Source: Anaeramoeba flamelloides (lineage: Eukaryota > Metamonada > Anaeramoebidae). From it: a DNA stretch of 64,000 bases. The notes under the pieces were generated by a model, which was not told where the DNA came from, did no database searches, and worked only from the letters and a program-made list of their open reading frames with translations. The translations under genes were made by a program, and so were the position numbers. Position 1 is the stretch's first letter; every line of letters begins with the position of its first letter. This document shows, one piece after another, positions 24,362 to 37,347 of the stretch. The stretch is taken from contig JANTQA010000032.1 in the NCBI GenBank assembly GCA_027625915.1, positions 9,982,001 through 10,046,000 of the forward strand, given 5' to 3'.

Positions 24362-25046
24362 TTAAATTAAATATAATTCATTTTTCATTATCCTTTGCTC
24401 CTCTAAAGAAAATTCAGACAACTCTTCTCTGGAAATACCGAATAGCTCCATAAAATCGTGGTCTATTAGGTATTGTTCTAATTTATTAGTATCTATTTGT
24501 TCAATATTTTTCACATTTAATTTTTCTAGGTTTGGATTTTTTTGATCTAACAATTCTGAGGCGATTTTTAATAAGGTATAATAGGAAAAAATTTGAACTT
24601 TTGAGGTATTTTCAATTTGGTTATAATATTGGTTAAAATTGATTATTAAATTATCCTGTTGAATAAAGGATGGTGGGTAAATTTTATCCTGTGGAAATTT
24701 AGAAGTACTCCATCCATGGAAATATCTTGTAAATGTTAGTGGTTCATTAAAACTATTAATGATTCCCCTTATTTGCAAATTAAATTGCTTAGAGAAATTT
24801 AAAGCCAGTTGTAAGGTAATTTTTTTATGAAATATTGAAGAGCCCTTCCCAATCCATATTATTAGGCCATCCAAATTGGAAATTAAAATTGAGGTGCTGT
24901 TGTCATCTAAATCATCTTGGATTAAATAATTTGATTGGAAAATTCTAAATTTGTTTTGCTTTTTTTCATCGAATAAATCGTTATTCGCAATATCGTGTTT
25001 TTTTTCATCATTATTATTGATATTTATATCATTGAATTGATTATTT

Positions 25047-25083
<37 letters not shown>

Positions 25084-28000
25084 TATCATTATTATTATCA
25101 TTATTATTATTACTTTCATTTACGGAATCTTTTTCCTCATTAATTATAAACAGTGAAGTATTAAATGGAGAATTCTTTGGATTATTTAAAAAAATTTTTG
25201 AAATTAAATTTTTTTTTGTTAAATTATTCCAAAATTGCTGGGGCTCAAACCCATCTTTAATTTCAATTATTCCAGAATTAATTAAAATTTCATTTAAATC
25301 ATGATCCGATATGTTATTTGGTATTTCCTCGCCTTGCAATTTCGCTACAACCCTTTTAGCATTTAGATAATCCATTTTTGAGCAAAATTTGCCAATCCAA
25401 AAAAAGGCACCTTGATCGCAATGTAATAGAAAGCAATCCCAAGAATTCAGCCAATTTGAAATGGGATCTACTTCTATTGCTAAAATTCCATTATTTAAAA
25501 AGTTTTTTCTAATATGATAAAAATAATTATTAATGTTGCCAAGTTTATTCTGCGTTTTATGAATAATAATTGTCCAATTAAATAAATTTAGAAATTCTTG
25601 GGTTTCTCTTTGTTGATTAATTCGATATTGAACATTAACAGATTTGCAACTTTTTGGTAATTCAACTTTGAAAAAGGATTCCTTTCTGTCATTGATTGAA
25701 ATTTCTGAATCGCGGCCATGCCAATAATACAGTATTTCTTCTTCTTCGTTATCAATCTTATTATTATTATGATTAATAACATTATCACTATTATCTTTAT
25801 TTTTATTAATATTGTTGTTGATATTATCATTATTGTTAGTATTGCTTTTGCTATTATTTTTATTGTTCGAATGTATTCTAGTGACTAAAATAATATAAAT
25901 ATCATGGGAGAAAAAATGGCCAAACATTTCTTTATCATATGCTACCCATTCAGATTGTTCGTAATCATATTGCCACATTTTAATATTTTTTTTAATATGT
26001 TTATTTTGACTAACATTATTATTTAAAAAATAATTATTTTTCAATTTTAATGTCAAATCATTTAAATTTTTTGGTATATTATTATTAGTTTGATTTTTAA
26101 ATAATTGATTTGATAATTCAATTATTTTTTTTTTTGATATTTTATTTAATAAATCGATTACAAAATTTAATTTAATTGGAATGTTCAGAGTTGATTTTTT
26201 GAGAATAATTAAATTTTTAACCCATTGGAAAATCATTTTTTCAAATAGAGATGATACATTATTATTATTATTATTATTGTTATTATTGTTATTATTGTTT
26301 TTATTATTATTATTATTATTTTTACTACTATTTTTATTTTTATTATTATTATGATTATTATTATTATTATTGGTATTATTTAAAATTAAATTTCGTTTTT
26401 TTTGATTTTTTAATTTATTATTTTGTTTATTAATTAAATTATTTTTTAAATGTAAAATATCTTTTTTAAAAGATTCATTATTTAAATCAAATATTTTTTG
26501 CAAGTCTTTAAATTTTTCTTTAAATAGAATATATTCACGATCATCAATAATTATCATTGAAAAGAAATATTGTTTTCTTTTAATTTGATATTTTAGTGTT
26601 CTAGCCAATTTAGTCGTCAATTTTCTTTGAGATAAAGTGCTTAAATTACCAAACCATAAAAACATTTCTGAATTAAAATCAAAAATATAACAATAATTAG
26701 ATTCTAGAAAATGGTTGCTATATAATTCAGTGATTAAGCATTCCTTAATACATTCAATTTTTCGAAATTTATTTCTACCAATCCTAAATATTTTGACTTT
26801 TTTTACGCCGTTGTTCTTATCAATATTACTGTTTTTGCTTTTGTTTTTTTTGTTTTTGTTTTTTTTATTATTTTTAGAATCATCTGATAATTTTGTTAAA
26901 GGCTTTTTTTGGTGAAATTGTTTCCAAAATAATTCTAATTCGATTGAATTTTGTTTATTTTGATCATTATGGGATGATTCGTCAATATAATATTTCAAGT
27001 AAATACGCCCTTTGGCCTTTGAAATTAAATTTGAATTATTATTTTTTTCCTTATTATTATTGCTGTTATTATTAAAATTAATATTATTATTATTATTAGT
27101 CGTAGTAGTAGTAGTCGTAGCAGTAGTAGTAGTAGTATTTTTATTTGTATTTTGAATATTATTTTCATTCTTGTTATCTATATCATTATCGTTTAATTGG
27201 TAAAATTCACTAAAAAGGTCTAATTCTAAATCATCATAAGTAGAATCCCTTCTTAATTTGCTTCTTGAATAATAAGAATTACTCAATTGTTTGATTTTTC
27301 TTTTTTTACTTTTTAATGAAGAATTATTTTTATTATTTTTATTTTCCTTATAATTCTGATCCTTTTTCTTCTTTTCTTTTTTTTCAATTTTTTGATTATC
27401 ATTTTTCTCATTGTTATTTAAATTAATATTTTCCTCTAAATTTAAATATTTACTATCCAAAACTTCATAAAGATTTTTAGATAATTTTTTATGTAACAAG
27501 ACTTTATTGGCAATTTTTTTTAATTTTTTATCATTAGATAATGATCTCGCTATTTTGGATGTTAATTGTCCCTTAGTTATGGTATATCTATTGAATTGCT
27601 TTTGTTTTATTCTTTTTGAAGAAAATTCTGTCATTTCATTTAAAATGCTTTTAGCCTTAGCCTTTTGTAATCTATTGGCTTTGTTACCATTCCATTGTAT
27701 GAAAATCATTTTTTTTTGATCATTCAAGCCAAGAATATAGCTACAGTCGTGTCTTAAATATTTTTTTTTAACCGGTGTTTGCTCAATTATCAATTTTTCA
27801 TTTATTTTTATTAAAATCTTGTACGTTTCATTTTTAAATAAATCGATAGTATTGATAACAACATTCATTGTTTCTTCTTGTAGCAATGAATTTAACATTG
27901 AATCGTTCATTTTTAATAATGTTTCAATCTGTTCAGTATCTTGTCCCACATGAATGGAATCCCAATCGAGTTGGGAAAAATAGGTGTCTATCAAAGAAAA

Positions 28001-30760
28001 ATTTCTTGGTGAATATATTCGAATTCCTTTCCCATTACCATATTCATTGTCATTATCGCTTTCGTTATCCTTCGTATTTATATATAACTTTTTTGGTGTT
28101 AAGATATTATTATTTTTATCTAAAGTGAATTTCTCTTGAATACTTGGGGTATATTTAATTGAATAGTCCTCAATTACATGCAATGATCCCAAAATATTCT
28201 TGTTTACTTTTTCATTATTATTGTTATTATTTACTTTTGGATGGATCGTATTATTTTTCGTCTTGGTCTGGTTTTTATTCTTTGTGTGGTTATTATTCTT
28301 GTTTGTATGGTTATTTTTCTTCTTAACATTCGACTCTAAAATCAAATTCCCATTGTCACGGTTGGTATCTTCGTCTTTATTAGATAATTGGTCTTCACCG
28401 AATTCTAATAAAAGTTCTTGCGGCAATTGGTACCTTAAAATGTCAATTCCTCTTGTCCATTTATTTTTTTCATTAATTTCTTTTGATAAAAAAATATATT
28501 CTTTTTTGCTTCTGTCAATGATGATAAACGCAGACTCAATTTCATTTTTAGTTAGGCCAATTTCTTTGATAACTTTTTGAGAAATTTCAACATTTGTTTG
28601 AATTGTCAAAATATTGGAAAACGGTATTTCTATTGAGGCCTTTTCTTTGTTCTGCTTCTCCTTATTGACCCAACAAAAGAAATGGTAATTTATGACCATG
28701 CACCACATTTTTCTAAACTTGTATGGTTGGTTTGATAAGTCTAATAGCATTAGGTACCCTTCCAATTCGTTTATTTGGAATCCAAAAATTTCGTCTTCTT
28801 CATTACCGTTCGTCACAAATAGCTTTTTGCATTCAGCAATTTGGATTGCCCATTTAATCTTTTCGATCCAAAATAATTTCGACTGTTTAGAATTGGTAAT
28901 GAAATGATAAATCTTTTGTGGGTATTCCAAATCAAATATAAATTGTTTCAGTTTCATGTCTTCCTTTGTCTGTGGCACGTCAATTACTTCCAAATCGTAC
29001 AAATACAATGTTAAATATGGATCAAGATCGTTGCTGTCGAGGTACAATTCCAAAAACGGTGGCGCGATAACAGAATAAAATCTTTTTTTGATCGAGTGCA
29101 CCTTTAAGGTCAAATTGCCAACAATCCGATAAGATTGCAAGATGCTTTTCAAGACAGAAATTTCGTCCATTTCATGAATGGTCTCTTTGATTTCCAATTG
29201 ATCTTCAGTGCTGAACCGGTAGCTCATGATAAATTTGGAATCCGTGAGTTTCATTCCTAAGGGGAACCTTAAGCTGGGGCATATATATAGCGAATGGCTT
29301 TTCAGCTGATCGTGCTTGATTAATTTCTTTTTTAATAAAATTTCCTTAATGTTGTAAACCGTCAAATCCTGCGTTAGCATGATCCCTTTCACAAATTGCA
29401 AAGAGTGGATCAGTATTTTACATAAAAAGGTCATATCAATGCCGGTCTGCTTGATCATGAATTCATTTAATAATTCAATCAATTCATTGCTTTCGATCTT
29501 ATAATTTCTTGCCAATTCCCCTTTCTTTAAGAGCACAGGGAATGTCGAATTTTCTCCATCGCTGTCGCTGGGTAGAATGGCAGTGTATTTGTTCAAACTT
29601 TGCAAAATCTCTTTGTTCCCATCGGCAAGAATTGCCTCAATGTTTTCTTTGATCGTGACATTTGGATCCAGCTGCACATTTTTGATAATCATCTCTTTAG
29701 ATGGTATCGATAAATTAATGTCGATGTTTCCTTTCCCTTTGCCTCCTACAATCCGAAAGGAGCCCCCTAGCATTGATTTAACTAATTGGTATCTTGACCT
29801 GGGATCGCCAGACAATAAAGTTACAGATCTAATCGTTTTTTTTATTGGGAGATTCGAATTTAATTTTGGATCAACCTCACTCCCTTTTTCTTTTTCTTTT
29901 TCTTTTTTTTTTTTTTCTTTTTCCTTTTTTTTTTCTTTTTCTTTGTGTTTGAGTTTTTTTGTCTCTTTGTGTTTTTCTTTTTCGTTGTTTTTCTTTTTCC
30001 TCTTCTTTTCCTTGTTCCCAATTTTTTTTTTGTTTGTCATTTTCCTATTAATTTTTTTATTTTTTTCTTCGTTTTTGGATTTCTTGATCGCACGATCAAT
30101 CAGATAATTGATTTTTGTAATCCACTTTTTCATCATTTTTTTTGTCTCAGAATGGAAAAAGTAATTCCGATCAATTGCCTGGATACAAAAGATATTTTTG
30201 CTTGAATACTTTTTGTTTGTAATTTCAAAGCACGTCACGGCCTTGTCCAAGTGAATTGTGGGGATTTTATACTTGTTAATTTTCTCTTTTTCCTTTTGGT
30301 TTTCTTTTTCTCGATAATGCACAATTGCCGGCACTTCAGTCAGGATTACACACTTTTGAGAGACAAACCTTTTTGTGAAACCCTTTTTGACCAACTCCTG
30401 GAGTGTCCCTGACATCAGCGTTCGATCACGTTCTGGCGAGCCGATCAAAGCCTTGATTTTGTCTTCAATCTCTTCGATCCATAAATTGCACAGCTTCTGG
30501 CTCGTAGCCCTCAAGAGATAGGATCGTTTCTTAGTAGTGATCTGAAAGCACAATTTTCGCCATCGTAACGATCCATCAAAATACTTTTCAACTTTGAGCA
30601 CAGTGCAAAGATCGATACAGCCCTGCGACGTTGACATTTTGTCAGTCTTAAAATAATACAAATAATGCGAGCGGAAACTAAACCATCGCAATTTCCAGAT
30701 AGACAAATATTTTTGTGGTGGTTGCTTATATAACCATTGAGTCGGGAGACTCATATTCAA
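24362..30760 (-). CDS. Villidin-like PH/gelsolin/villin-headpiece protein
   Basis: Single 2132-aa exon. Order, with rough residues: PH domain 7-107 (starts QWLYKQPPQKYLSIWKLRWF), PH 113-222, Lys/Glu-rich linker 225-293, ubiquitin/RA-like stretch 450-520, PH 540-645, PH 662-776, low-complexity Asn linker, then gelsolin-type repeats. The repeats are marked by IFIQWNGNKANR (1019), FLWFGNLSTLSQ (1367), ILYYWHGRDS (1676), AFFWIGKFCSKM (1785) and LIIWIGKGSSIF (1966). A villin headpiece ends the protein (about 2075-2132; YLIDHDFMELFGISREELSE). PH domains bind phosphoinositides or proteins; gelsolin repeats and headpiece bind actin, so it probably links membranes to F-actin. It resembles Dictyostelium villidin but has no WD repeats. 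Asn runs (for example 1485-1501) and an Asp run (1894-1904) separate the domains. A 6.4-kb intact frame argues it is functional. Confidence 0.9.
25058..25120. repeat. (ATC)n/(ATT)n trinucleotide tract in coding sequence
   Basis: ATC repeats on the plus strand encode the acidic Asp run on the minus-strand gene (residues about 1894-1904), and the adjoining ATT repeats encode Asn. The tract keeps the frame, as expected for triplet slippage in a coding region. Confidence 0.8.
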
Positions 30761-32379
30761 TCTTTTGTTTTTTGGGTGTGATTTTTAGAAATTATTTTTC
30801 TGTTTTTTATGAAATCAAATAAAAAAATGAAACAAGTGTTTTTTTTTGGACTACATCTTTTTCACTTTTGTCTCTTTTTTTATTGTAAGAGTAACTTTTA
30901 GTTTCCTTTCTTTGTAAATATTCTTTTAATTATGAAGAATTTCCTCTTTTTTAATTTTCCCTTTTACCTTCGATTGTAATTTTTTAGTAATTTTGAGAAA
31001 AAATTGTAAAATCGAAATTTGTCATCTCAAATTTTTTTGTTTATGTGAGAGAATTAAAAGAGCATCAAAAGAAGATACAGTTTTATCCTTTCTTGCAAAT
31101 TATATTTTTTCAAATTTTAAGAATTTGAAAACATTGAAGAATTCTTTAAATATTCAACACTATATTTTTTAGCTTTAAATAACCAATAAGTCTCTCTAAA
31201 AAGTTAGGGTGGTTTGTAAATTGTATCAATTTTTATACGAGTATTAATAATAATCTAGCACATTAAAATAATATGAATCACAATTTTTAAGGGTGGAGTT
31301 TGGTAAAATTGTTAACTAATTGCAATAATTAAAATCAAATCCTTTTTATCAAAAGAAATTTCTTATGAACGCAGTAATAAAACAACCTAAAGTATAATTA
31401 AGTGGGGTGTCTATCGAATTCTGGATTTAATTGTTTGATAACATAAATATATCTACCTATTTTGAAAAAAATAGAATTTTAAAGGAGGTTTGTTATATAT
31501 ATATGGAAAATATTAATTTTTATTTTTGTTTTTTGATTAGTTGAATATTTTTTATGAATAAATGTAATTTAATGAATCATCAATCTAAGAAGTGGGTGAA
31601 TTATAATTTTCTTAGTTGGATTCTTATATAAAAGTTATCATTTTCTTCTGGGCTAGGCTAAAAAATGACAAAAAGTAACATATCTACATAGATGATTTAA
31701 TAAGCTCAAACTTTAGCTCAACTTCTTGCAACTTGCTTACTCTTTCAATTTTGGGTATTTTCAATTTGTTAATTGTTATTTTTTGTTATTCAAAATAACT
31801 TTCTAGGATGATGAAAGAGTTTCTAATTATTAATGTTAGAAGAGTTGTGGGTAAATCAATTTAGTAAATTTTATTTAGATCAAGTGTATCAGCTTATACT
31901 AATTTTCGAAAAAAGTAATAATTAAAACTAGTCCGTTAATCATCTGACTCATCCAATTTGAATGTTTTTAACAAACAATAAAAATAAAAAAATTGAGTAG
32001 AAAATTTCGAGATCAAATTGATCAATTTGTTTGGGTTTGGAACTTAAAAGATGATTTTGGGAAATTGTGAATTAGAGAAACATTTTCACAATTATTAAAA
32101 ATAAATGTTGAATTTTTTACATTTTTTGTTTATTTTTTTTTCCAGAAAAAAAATGTAAATAGATTTCTTTATTTTTTTTTTATTTATATTTTATTTTATT
32201 ATAATTATTAGTTTTAACTAGTCCATTTCACATAATAAAACTTTTGAATTTTGTTTGTTTCTGAAAAATAAACTGATTATAATTCACTCAAGACAATATT
32301 AAAAATATCACCTGTTGGGAATTATAATCAGTATATTTTTTAGAATTAAGTAAAAAAATGCTAGTTAATTGTTTTTTTT

Positions 32380-32538
32380 TTTTTTTTTTGATTAATAATG
32401 TATTTTACTAAAGTGTTTAGATATAATAACCAATATAATTTAATAAATAAAAATATACTGTAATCATTATATTTTTTGAAAGACAAATAAAAAAAGAAAA
32501 TAATAATAATAATAAATTTGCCCCTAATTTTGAAATTT
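32380..32538 (+). repeat. GGGGCAAATT-ended repeat, eroded copy
   Basis: Shares blocks with 48731-48937: TAATAATAATAATAAATTTG followed by CCCCTAATTTTGAAATTTGG at the right end, and ATTAATAATGTATTTTACTA inside. The left terminus is not clear here. It is non-coding. Confidence 0.5.
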
Positions 32539-32552
32539 GGTTTAGTAAAATG

Positions 32553-32730
32553 TCCCTATTTCCTTAAGGGAGTAATCTCTATTAATTTTTTTTGCTTAAA
32601 TTTAAAAGAGATTGATAATTTTTTTTTGCCAATTACTTAGTTTTTGAACCCCTGTTTATGTTCAATATTAAGCATATTTCGAGATAAGAAATCCTTATTT
32701 ATAAATTGGTCAAAAAAAAAAAAAAAAAAA
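32553..32730 (+). repeat. Family-VII dispersed repeat, copy 1
   Basis: Starts with TAAGGGAGTAATCTCTATTA and ends with AAATTGGTCAAAAAAAAAAA. The end block recurs at about 37215-37330 and the start block at about 42255-42310 (TAAGGGACTAATCTTTATTA). The TAA-GGG start is like the Harbinger-like ends described at 3389, so it may be a related element. Confidence 0.4.
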
Positions 32731-32879
32731 ATAGAGACTACTTCCTTCAGGTTTTCAATGCATAAACTGGAAAAAAAAATAAAAATTTCCAAAAAAATTA
32801 TGAAATTACAAAAAAATTTAAAACAAATTCAATTTGCAATATAAAATATTCTCAAAACCTCAAGGATTTTAAATTCAAA

Positions 32880-33170
32880 ATATATTTGTTTTAGTAGTTT
32901 GTATACTACTACTATAATCCAATTAAAAATGAAAATTTTTCGTTCACATTCCCAAATATTTTTCTAGTTTATAAGTTGAGAAAATCCAAAGATCTTTACA
33001 ATATCGTTTAGAAATGATATTTTTAGACAATAAATTAAACTTCCTTAGTAGACTCTATGACAAAACTTTTACTCTGCTAAATTGGTTTGACACAATAATA
33101 ATTAATATTCATTTTGGAAATTGAAATAAAATTTTTGATTTATTAATTGGTAAATAACAGTATTAGATAC
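32880..33170 (+). repeat. Family-VIII dispersed repeat, copy 1
   Basis: Very similar to about 40775-41045, which lies inside intron 1 of the RND gene. Shared blocks include TTTAGAAATGATATTTTTAG, ACAATAAATTAAACT and TTCATTTTGGAAATTGA. It is non-coding. Confidence 0.6.
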
Positions 33171-33643
33171 TACCTTGGATGCTCTATTGGAACAAGAAGA
33201 AGAAAAAAACACGAATTCAATTTGAAACAGGGGTTTTTTGCCCTTAATAGGAGTATTTTTGATCACTCTAATTTAAAAAATGTATTTATGATAATTCAAA
33301 AAGTAATAGATAACGAGGCGAAAGAATTTATTTGAAAATAAATATTTAGGACTTACGTGTTATTACATTCAAAGATAAATAAACTTGGGACAAAAATGAA
33401 TAAAAAAAAAAAAAAACTAAAAGAAAATAATTTTAAAGGCAAAGCAATATAAATTGAAAAAAATTTATTTGTTTTACCAAGTTTTGTAAATTTAAAACTA
33501 TAAAAAGATGAATACTAATAATTATTTCAATTTGGTATTCGTTTCTTCTAGGATCAGAATAAAATAAAACACAAAAAAAGGTTTTTTCTTTTTTTCTGTT
33601 TGTTTTTTGAATAATAAATCAAAAGGTGATTATTGAAATGATC

Positions 33644-34406
33644 TTAGATAAATGGCTTCTTTTTTGTGAAAGTTGGCCTTCTTTCTTTGTTCTTTTTGGT
33701 TGCACGGTGGATCAATGGGAATTTTAAGTTAGGGTCATGGAATTGGAGTGTTTGTGGCCTTTTACATTCTTTGTCTTCCAAAACCTTTGTTTTGATGATT
33801 TGGATCGATTGGAACCTTGCTTTGTGGTTTCCTGCCATTTCGTTGTACATTTGTTGGATGGCTCCTGTTAAAGTCACGTCACGGTATTCTTTATACATGT
33901 TGTGTTTTCCCGATCTTGAGTTATACCTTAACCAAATACCATAATTTTTGACTGTTTCTGGATCTTTTTCAAAAATCTTTTTTTTTTGTTTTCGTTTTTA
34001 TTTATTTTTTGTTTTTGATTTTTAAAGTGTTTTTATTTTATTTTTATAAATTTAGTTTGTTGGTTTGAGTTATTTTTGTTTTTGTTTTTGTTTTTTTGGT
34101 ATTCACAAAAAATGTAAAAAAAAAATAAAGCAAAAAGCAAATAAATAAAAAAAAATTGGATAAAAAGACAAAGGAATAAAAATCCTTTGAAAAAGAAAAA
34201 TGAAAAAGAAATAAAAAGTAAATTACTTCATCAACAGAAAGAATCTCTCCTTTAACTTTTTTGATTTTAACAAGTCTTTTTGTGAAATACCAAAAGCGTG
34301 CTTTTGCTACAACACTGTTTGGTGCAAAAAGTTTCATTCTATAGATTTGTGGGTTTGGTACTTTTTTTGTTGGAATGGCTCTACCGACTACTTGATAATA
34401 TCTCAT
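33644..34406 (-). CDS. RPL18A: 60S ribosomal protein L18a (eL20)
   Basis: Structural protein of the large cytosolic ribosomal subunit. Exons on the minus strand: 34406-34227 and 33976-33644, giving 170 aa (human 176). The N-terminus MRYYQVVGRAIPTKKVPNPQ and the blocks YRMKLFAPNSVVAKARFWYF and YGIWLRYNSRSGKHNMYKEY are family hallmarks, as is KFPLIHR near the C-terminus. Splicing joins GEILSVDE to IFEKDPETVKNYG in phase 0. The donor is GTAATT and the acceptor follows a purine-rich run, giving a 250-bp intron. Relative to human the N-terminal extension is shorter and the C-terminus has a basic tail (TKKNKERRPTFTKKKPFI). The shared GT-AG style with neighbours supports a nuclear host gene. Very sure of identity. 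Confidence 0.95.
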
Positions 34407-35354
34407 TTGGATTTAAAAAAGATTAAAGAGTTTTGAAGAAAAAAAAATGAAAAGGTTAATTTCAAAAATCAACAAATCATACAAACATACCAATTATTGT
34501 TCTAATTTGGACTTCAAATTTAGAAAAATCTGAATTAAGAACTGTTTTAAGTTGCCTACTTCCAAATAAACAATATTTCTGTAAATTTAATAGGCAATTA
34601 AAAAATAATTTTATAATTTCTTGAAATTGAAAAACCATGGAATCAGATTTCTTCAAAACCAAACTTACTTACAAAGCTATTTTCAGAAATAAATAATCTA
34701 TTAAGAGTAAGATCATTTTTCTCATTTTAAAATAAGTTCAAAATTCAACATTTAGCAAAATGAATTCAAAAAAGAATTATTTTCATTGAAGAAGAAAGAA
34801 ATCTTCTTATATTTAAACAAAGTACACAAAAATATATCTTTTAAAATAAAAACACCAAGTTTTGGAATAACCCAGTATCAAAAAATCTACTTGATTTCAA
34901 AAAAATTACATTAATTATTTATAACTTGAAAAAAAAAAAATTTCTATTTATATAACAAATTTCCAAATCATTTTTTCTTTTTGTCAAACAAAAAATTATT
35001 TAAAAAAAACAACCAAAACAAATAATCAAGACCAAATTCTACCATAAAAATTTTTGTAATTCTGGAAAAAATAACATTCAAATATCAAAAAATACTTTTT
35101 AATTTGGTTATTTATAATAAATAATTAATAACCCAAATCCTAAATTTTTCAGTGGATTATTGACAACATAAAGATTAATTTATCAATATACTGTATTATT
35201 ATTTTTACATTTTTTAAAGATTTCCTAATAAATAAAATGAAAAAAAATTAATAAATCTAATATAAAAAAAAAATAGATATTTTCAAATACCTGGTGTTAA
35301 TAATAACAGTTTATTATTTATACCCCTGGTATTTGGAAAAAAAACATTGTAATA

Positions 35355-35550
35355 CAGTCAGTTTCACTTTTAAGGCACAAACTTTCAACGAAATTTAAGG
35401 CACAAAAAAATCTCAAATTAAGGCACAAAATTTGAAATTTTTTTTTTTACAATTTGTTTTACTAGAATATGAATTTTGTGCCTTAATTTGAGATTTTTTT
35501 TGTGCCTTAAATTTCGTTGGTAGTTTGTGCCTTAAAAGTGAAACTGACTG
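35355..35550. mobile_element. Tc1/mariner-like MITE, palindromic
   Basis: It begins CAGTCAGTTTCACTTTTAAG and ends CTTAAAAGTGAAACTGACTG, flanked on both sides by TA (35353-35354 and 35551-35552). Terminal inverted repeats of about 80 nt with few mismatches leave a ~30-nt centre. The TA duplication and CAGT start are typical of Tc1/mariner derivatives. The sequence AAGGCACAAA recurs three times within each arm, so the arms themselves are built of short direct repeats. There is no coding capacity. Confidence 0.88.
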
Positions 35551-37214
35551 TATCATTTAAATTTCTAGAAATTTAAAAAATATTTGTGAATAAAATAAAT
35601 AATCAATTTTTTTAGATCTTCAAGGATTCAATATTTGATTTTATTTTATTTTTAAAATATGATTAAAGTTTTAATATAATTTATCAATATAAACTCCCAA
35701 TAATTACTAGAAGTGAGATAATTTAAAAATAATTGAAAGTTAATAAATTTTTCTTAATAGATAGTTTTTGGGCAATTAAACACAAAATAGAAAGATCAGA
35801 TCTTTTAACTGGAAATTAATCAGGAAAAATTAACTTCTTATAAAAATAATTTTTTTTTTCATAAAGTTAATGAAATAATTTGTTTATCTAGTTTTATTTA
35901 TTTTAACAAACAAGGGTAAAATATCTTATATTCTTGCAAATATCCTATTGGGGTTATTAATATGGTTGATTTTTATATCTATAAGGATATTCGTTTATCT
36001 AATATTAATCTTTTTATTTTGTAGAATTATCTTTTTTTCTATCCTCTTATAACTTAAGCAAAAATAAATAAAAAAAAATGAAGAAAACAGTGGAAGAGTT
36101 CTAGAATATTTTCATATTATAGGGTCAGTTAAAATGTATCATTTAAGTCTGTTTTACGGATTTGGGGGGTATTAAAAGAAAAAAAATCGATTTTGAGAAT
36201 TTCAAAATTTAAATTATTTTTTCTCATTTTGTTTTTTTTTTTTATCAATTTTTTTTATTGATATAGAAGATGTTCACAATTTTTGTTTATTGTGAGACCT
36301 ATAGATACTAACTAAAAAATTGTTCTTCTAATATTATTGAAATGGTGGAAATGATTGTAGAAAAATTATAATAATTTATAATGGAATTCTATTTAATATT
36401 CATGTGAAGATCAAAATATATTTTGTTATTTTTGTCAAAGGTTATCTGTATATTTGATTAAAGGCATTTACAGTTTTTCAGAATTCAAAGAATGGGAGGA
36501 AATCACATTTTTTTATAATATTCTTTTAAATTTGGAAATTTTGACAATGGTAAGTGTAAATTTATCCCCCCTCTTCCAGAAAATAAAAAATAACCAAATC
36601 ATTTTTTTTCTATTTTGGAATAATAAATTCTATTACAACGACAAAAAATATTTTTTTTATGATTATTTTAAATAAAAAAATTTAAAAATGTTATTTCTAG
36701 AAATTTAATTAATTTTCCAATGAATTTATTTTTGGAACCAAAATCTAAAAAAGGTTCTTATGACTGTTAATAAAAAAAGTAATACTGGAAAAAAAGTTCA
36801 ACACATCTTTCCATTGAGAAACTTATTGGAAATTCAAAAGTAAGATCAATTAATAAAAGAAAAAATTAGTGTTTAAAAGGAAAATAAGTGTTTAAACATA
36901 AAAAAGGATTTATTAATATTTTATTATTGTCAAGGTTTTTCTTTTGTTGGTATTTCGTTAAAAAAGGGTATTAGATAAAATTGACGATTTTTAAGATCTT
37001 CAACACTAGTTATCAATAGATTTGGATCATGAATGGAATTTGTATTATATTTTTTGATTCAATTGAAAATAATATCATGATTTATTCTCTGTTGTTGAGT
37101 TATTTCTTCTTTATATTGATTTTACTTTTTGTTTTTTTTTTTCTGGTTTCAATTAAAAGGTGTTTCAATGGGCTAATATCAATCAAATTTATTTACCTAA
37201 ATTTAATAGACATT

Positions 37215-37330
37215 GAGAATATTATTTATCAATTACTTATATTTGAAAACGCCTGTTTATTCCCAATATTAAATATATTCCATGATATGTAATTCTTATT
37301 TGGAAATTGGTCAAAAAAAAAAAAAAAAAA
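37215..37330 (+). repeat. Family-VII dispersed repeat, copy 2
   Basis: Aligns with about 32625-32730: ATCAATTACTTATATTTGAA, CGCCTGTTTATTCCCAATAT and TTGGAAATTGGTCAAAAAAA. It abuts the Harbinger-like element that starts at 37348. Confidence 0.45.
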
Positions 37331-37347
37331 ATATGGGATGGTTTTTA

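Larger units (their letters stand above)
30761..33643. other. Gene-free stretch with repeats
   Basis: Lies upstream of the PH/gelsolin gene and downstream of eL20. It contains a small TIR repeat end at about 32380-32538, a family-VII piece at about 32553-32730 and a family-VIII piece at about 32880-33170. Small open frames at 32644-32844 and 33147-33335 look accidental. Confidence 0.5.

Noticed and set aside
28200-28580. Long plus-strand open frame of 126 codons
   Set aside because: It is the antisense shadow of the PH/gelsolin gene, Phe/Leu/Ser-rich, with no family resemblance. The same holds for 27868-28128, 29577-30107, 29945-30205 and other frames within 24362-30760.
29880-29960. Poly(T)-rich tract as a terminator or regulatory site
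   Set aside because: It is the coding strand complement of the Lys/Glu-rich linker of the PH/gelsolin protein.
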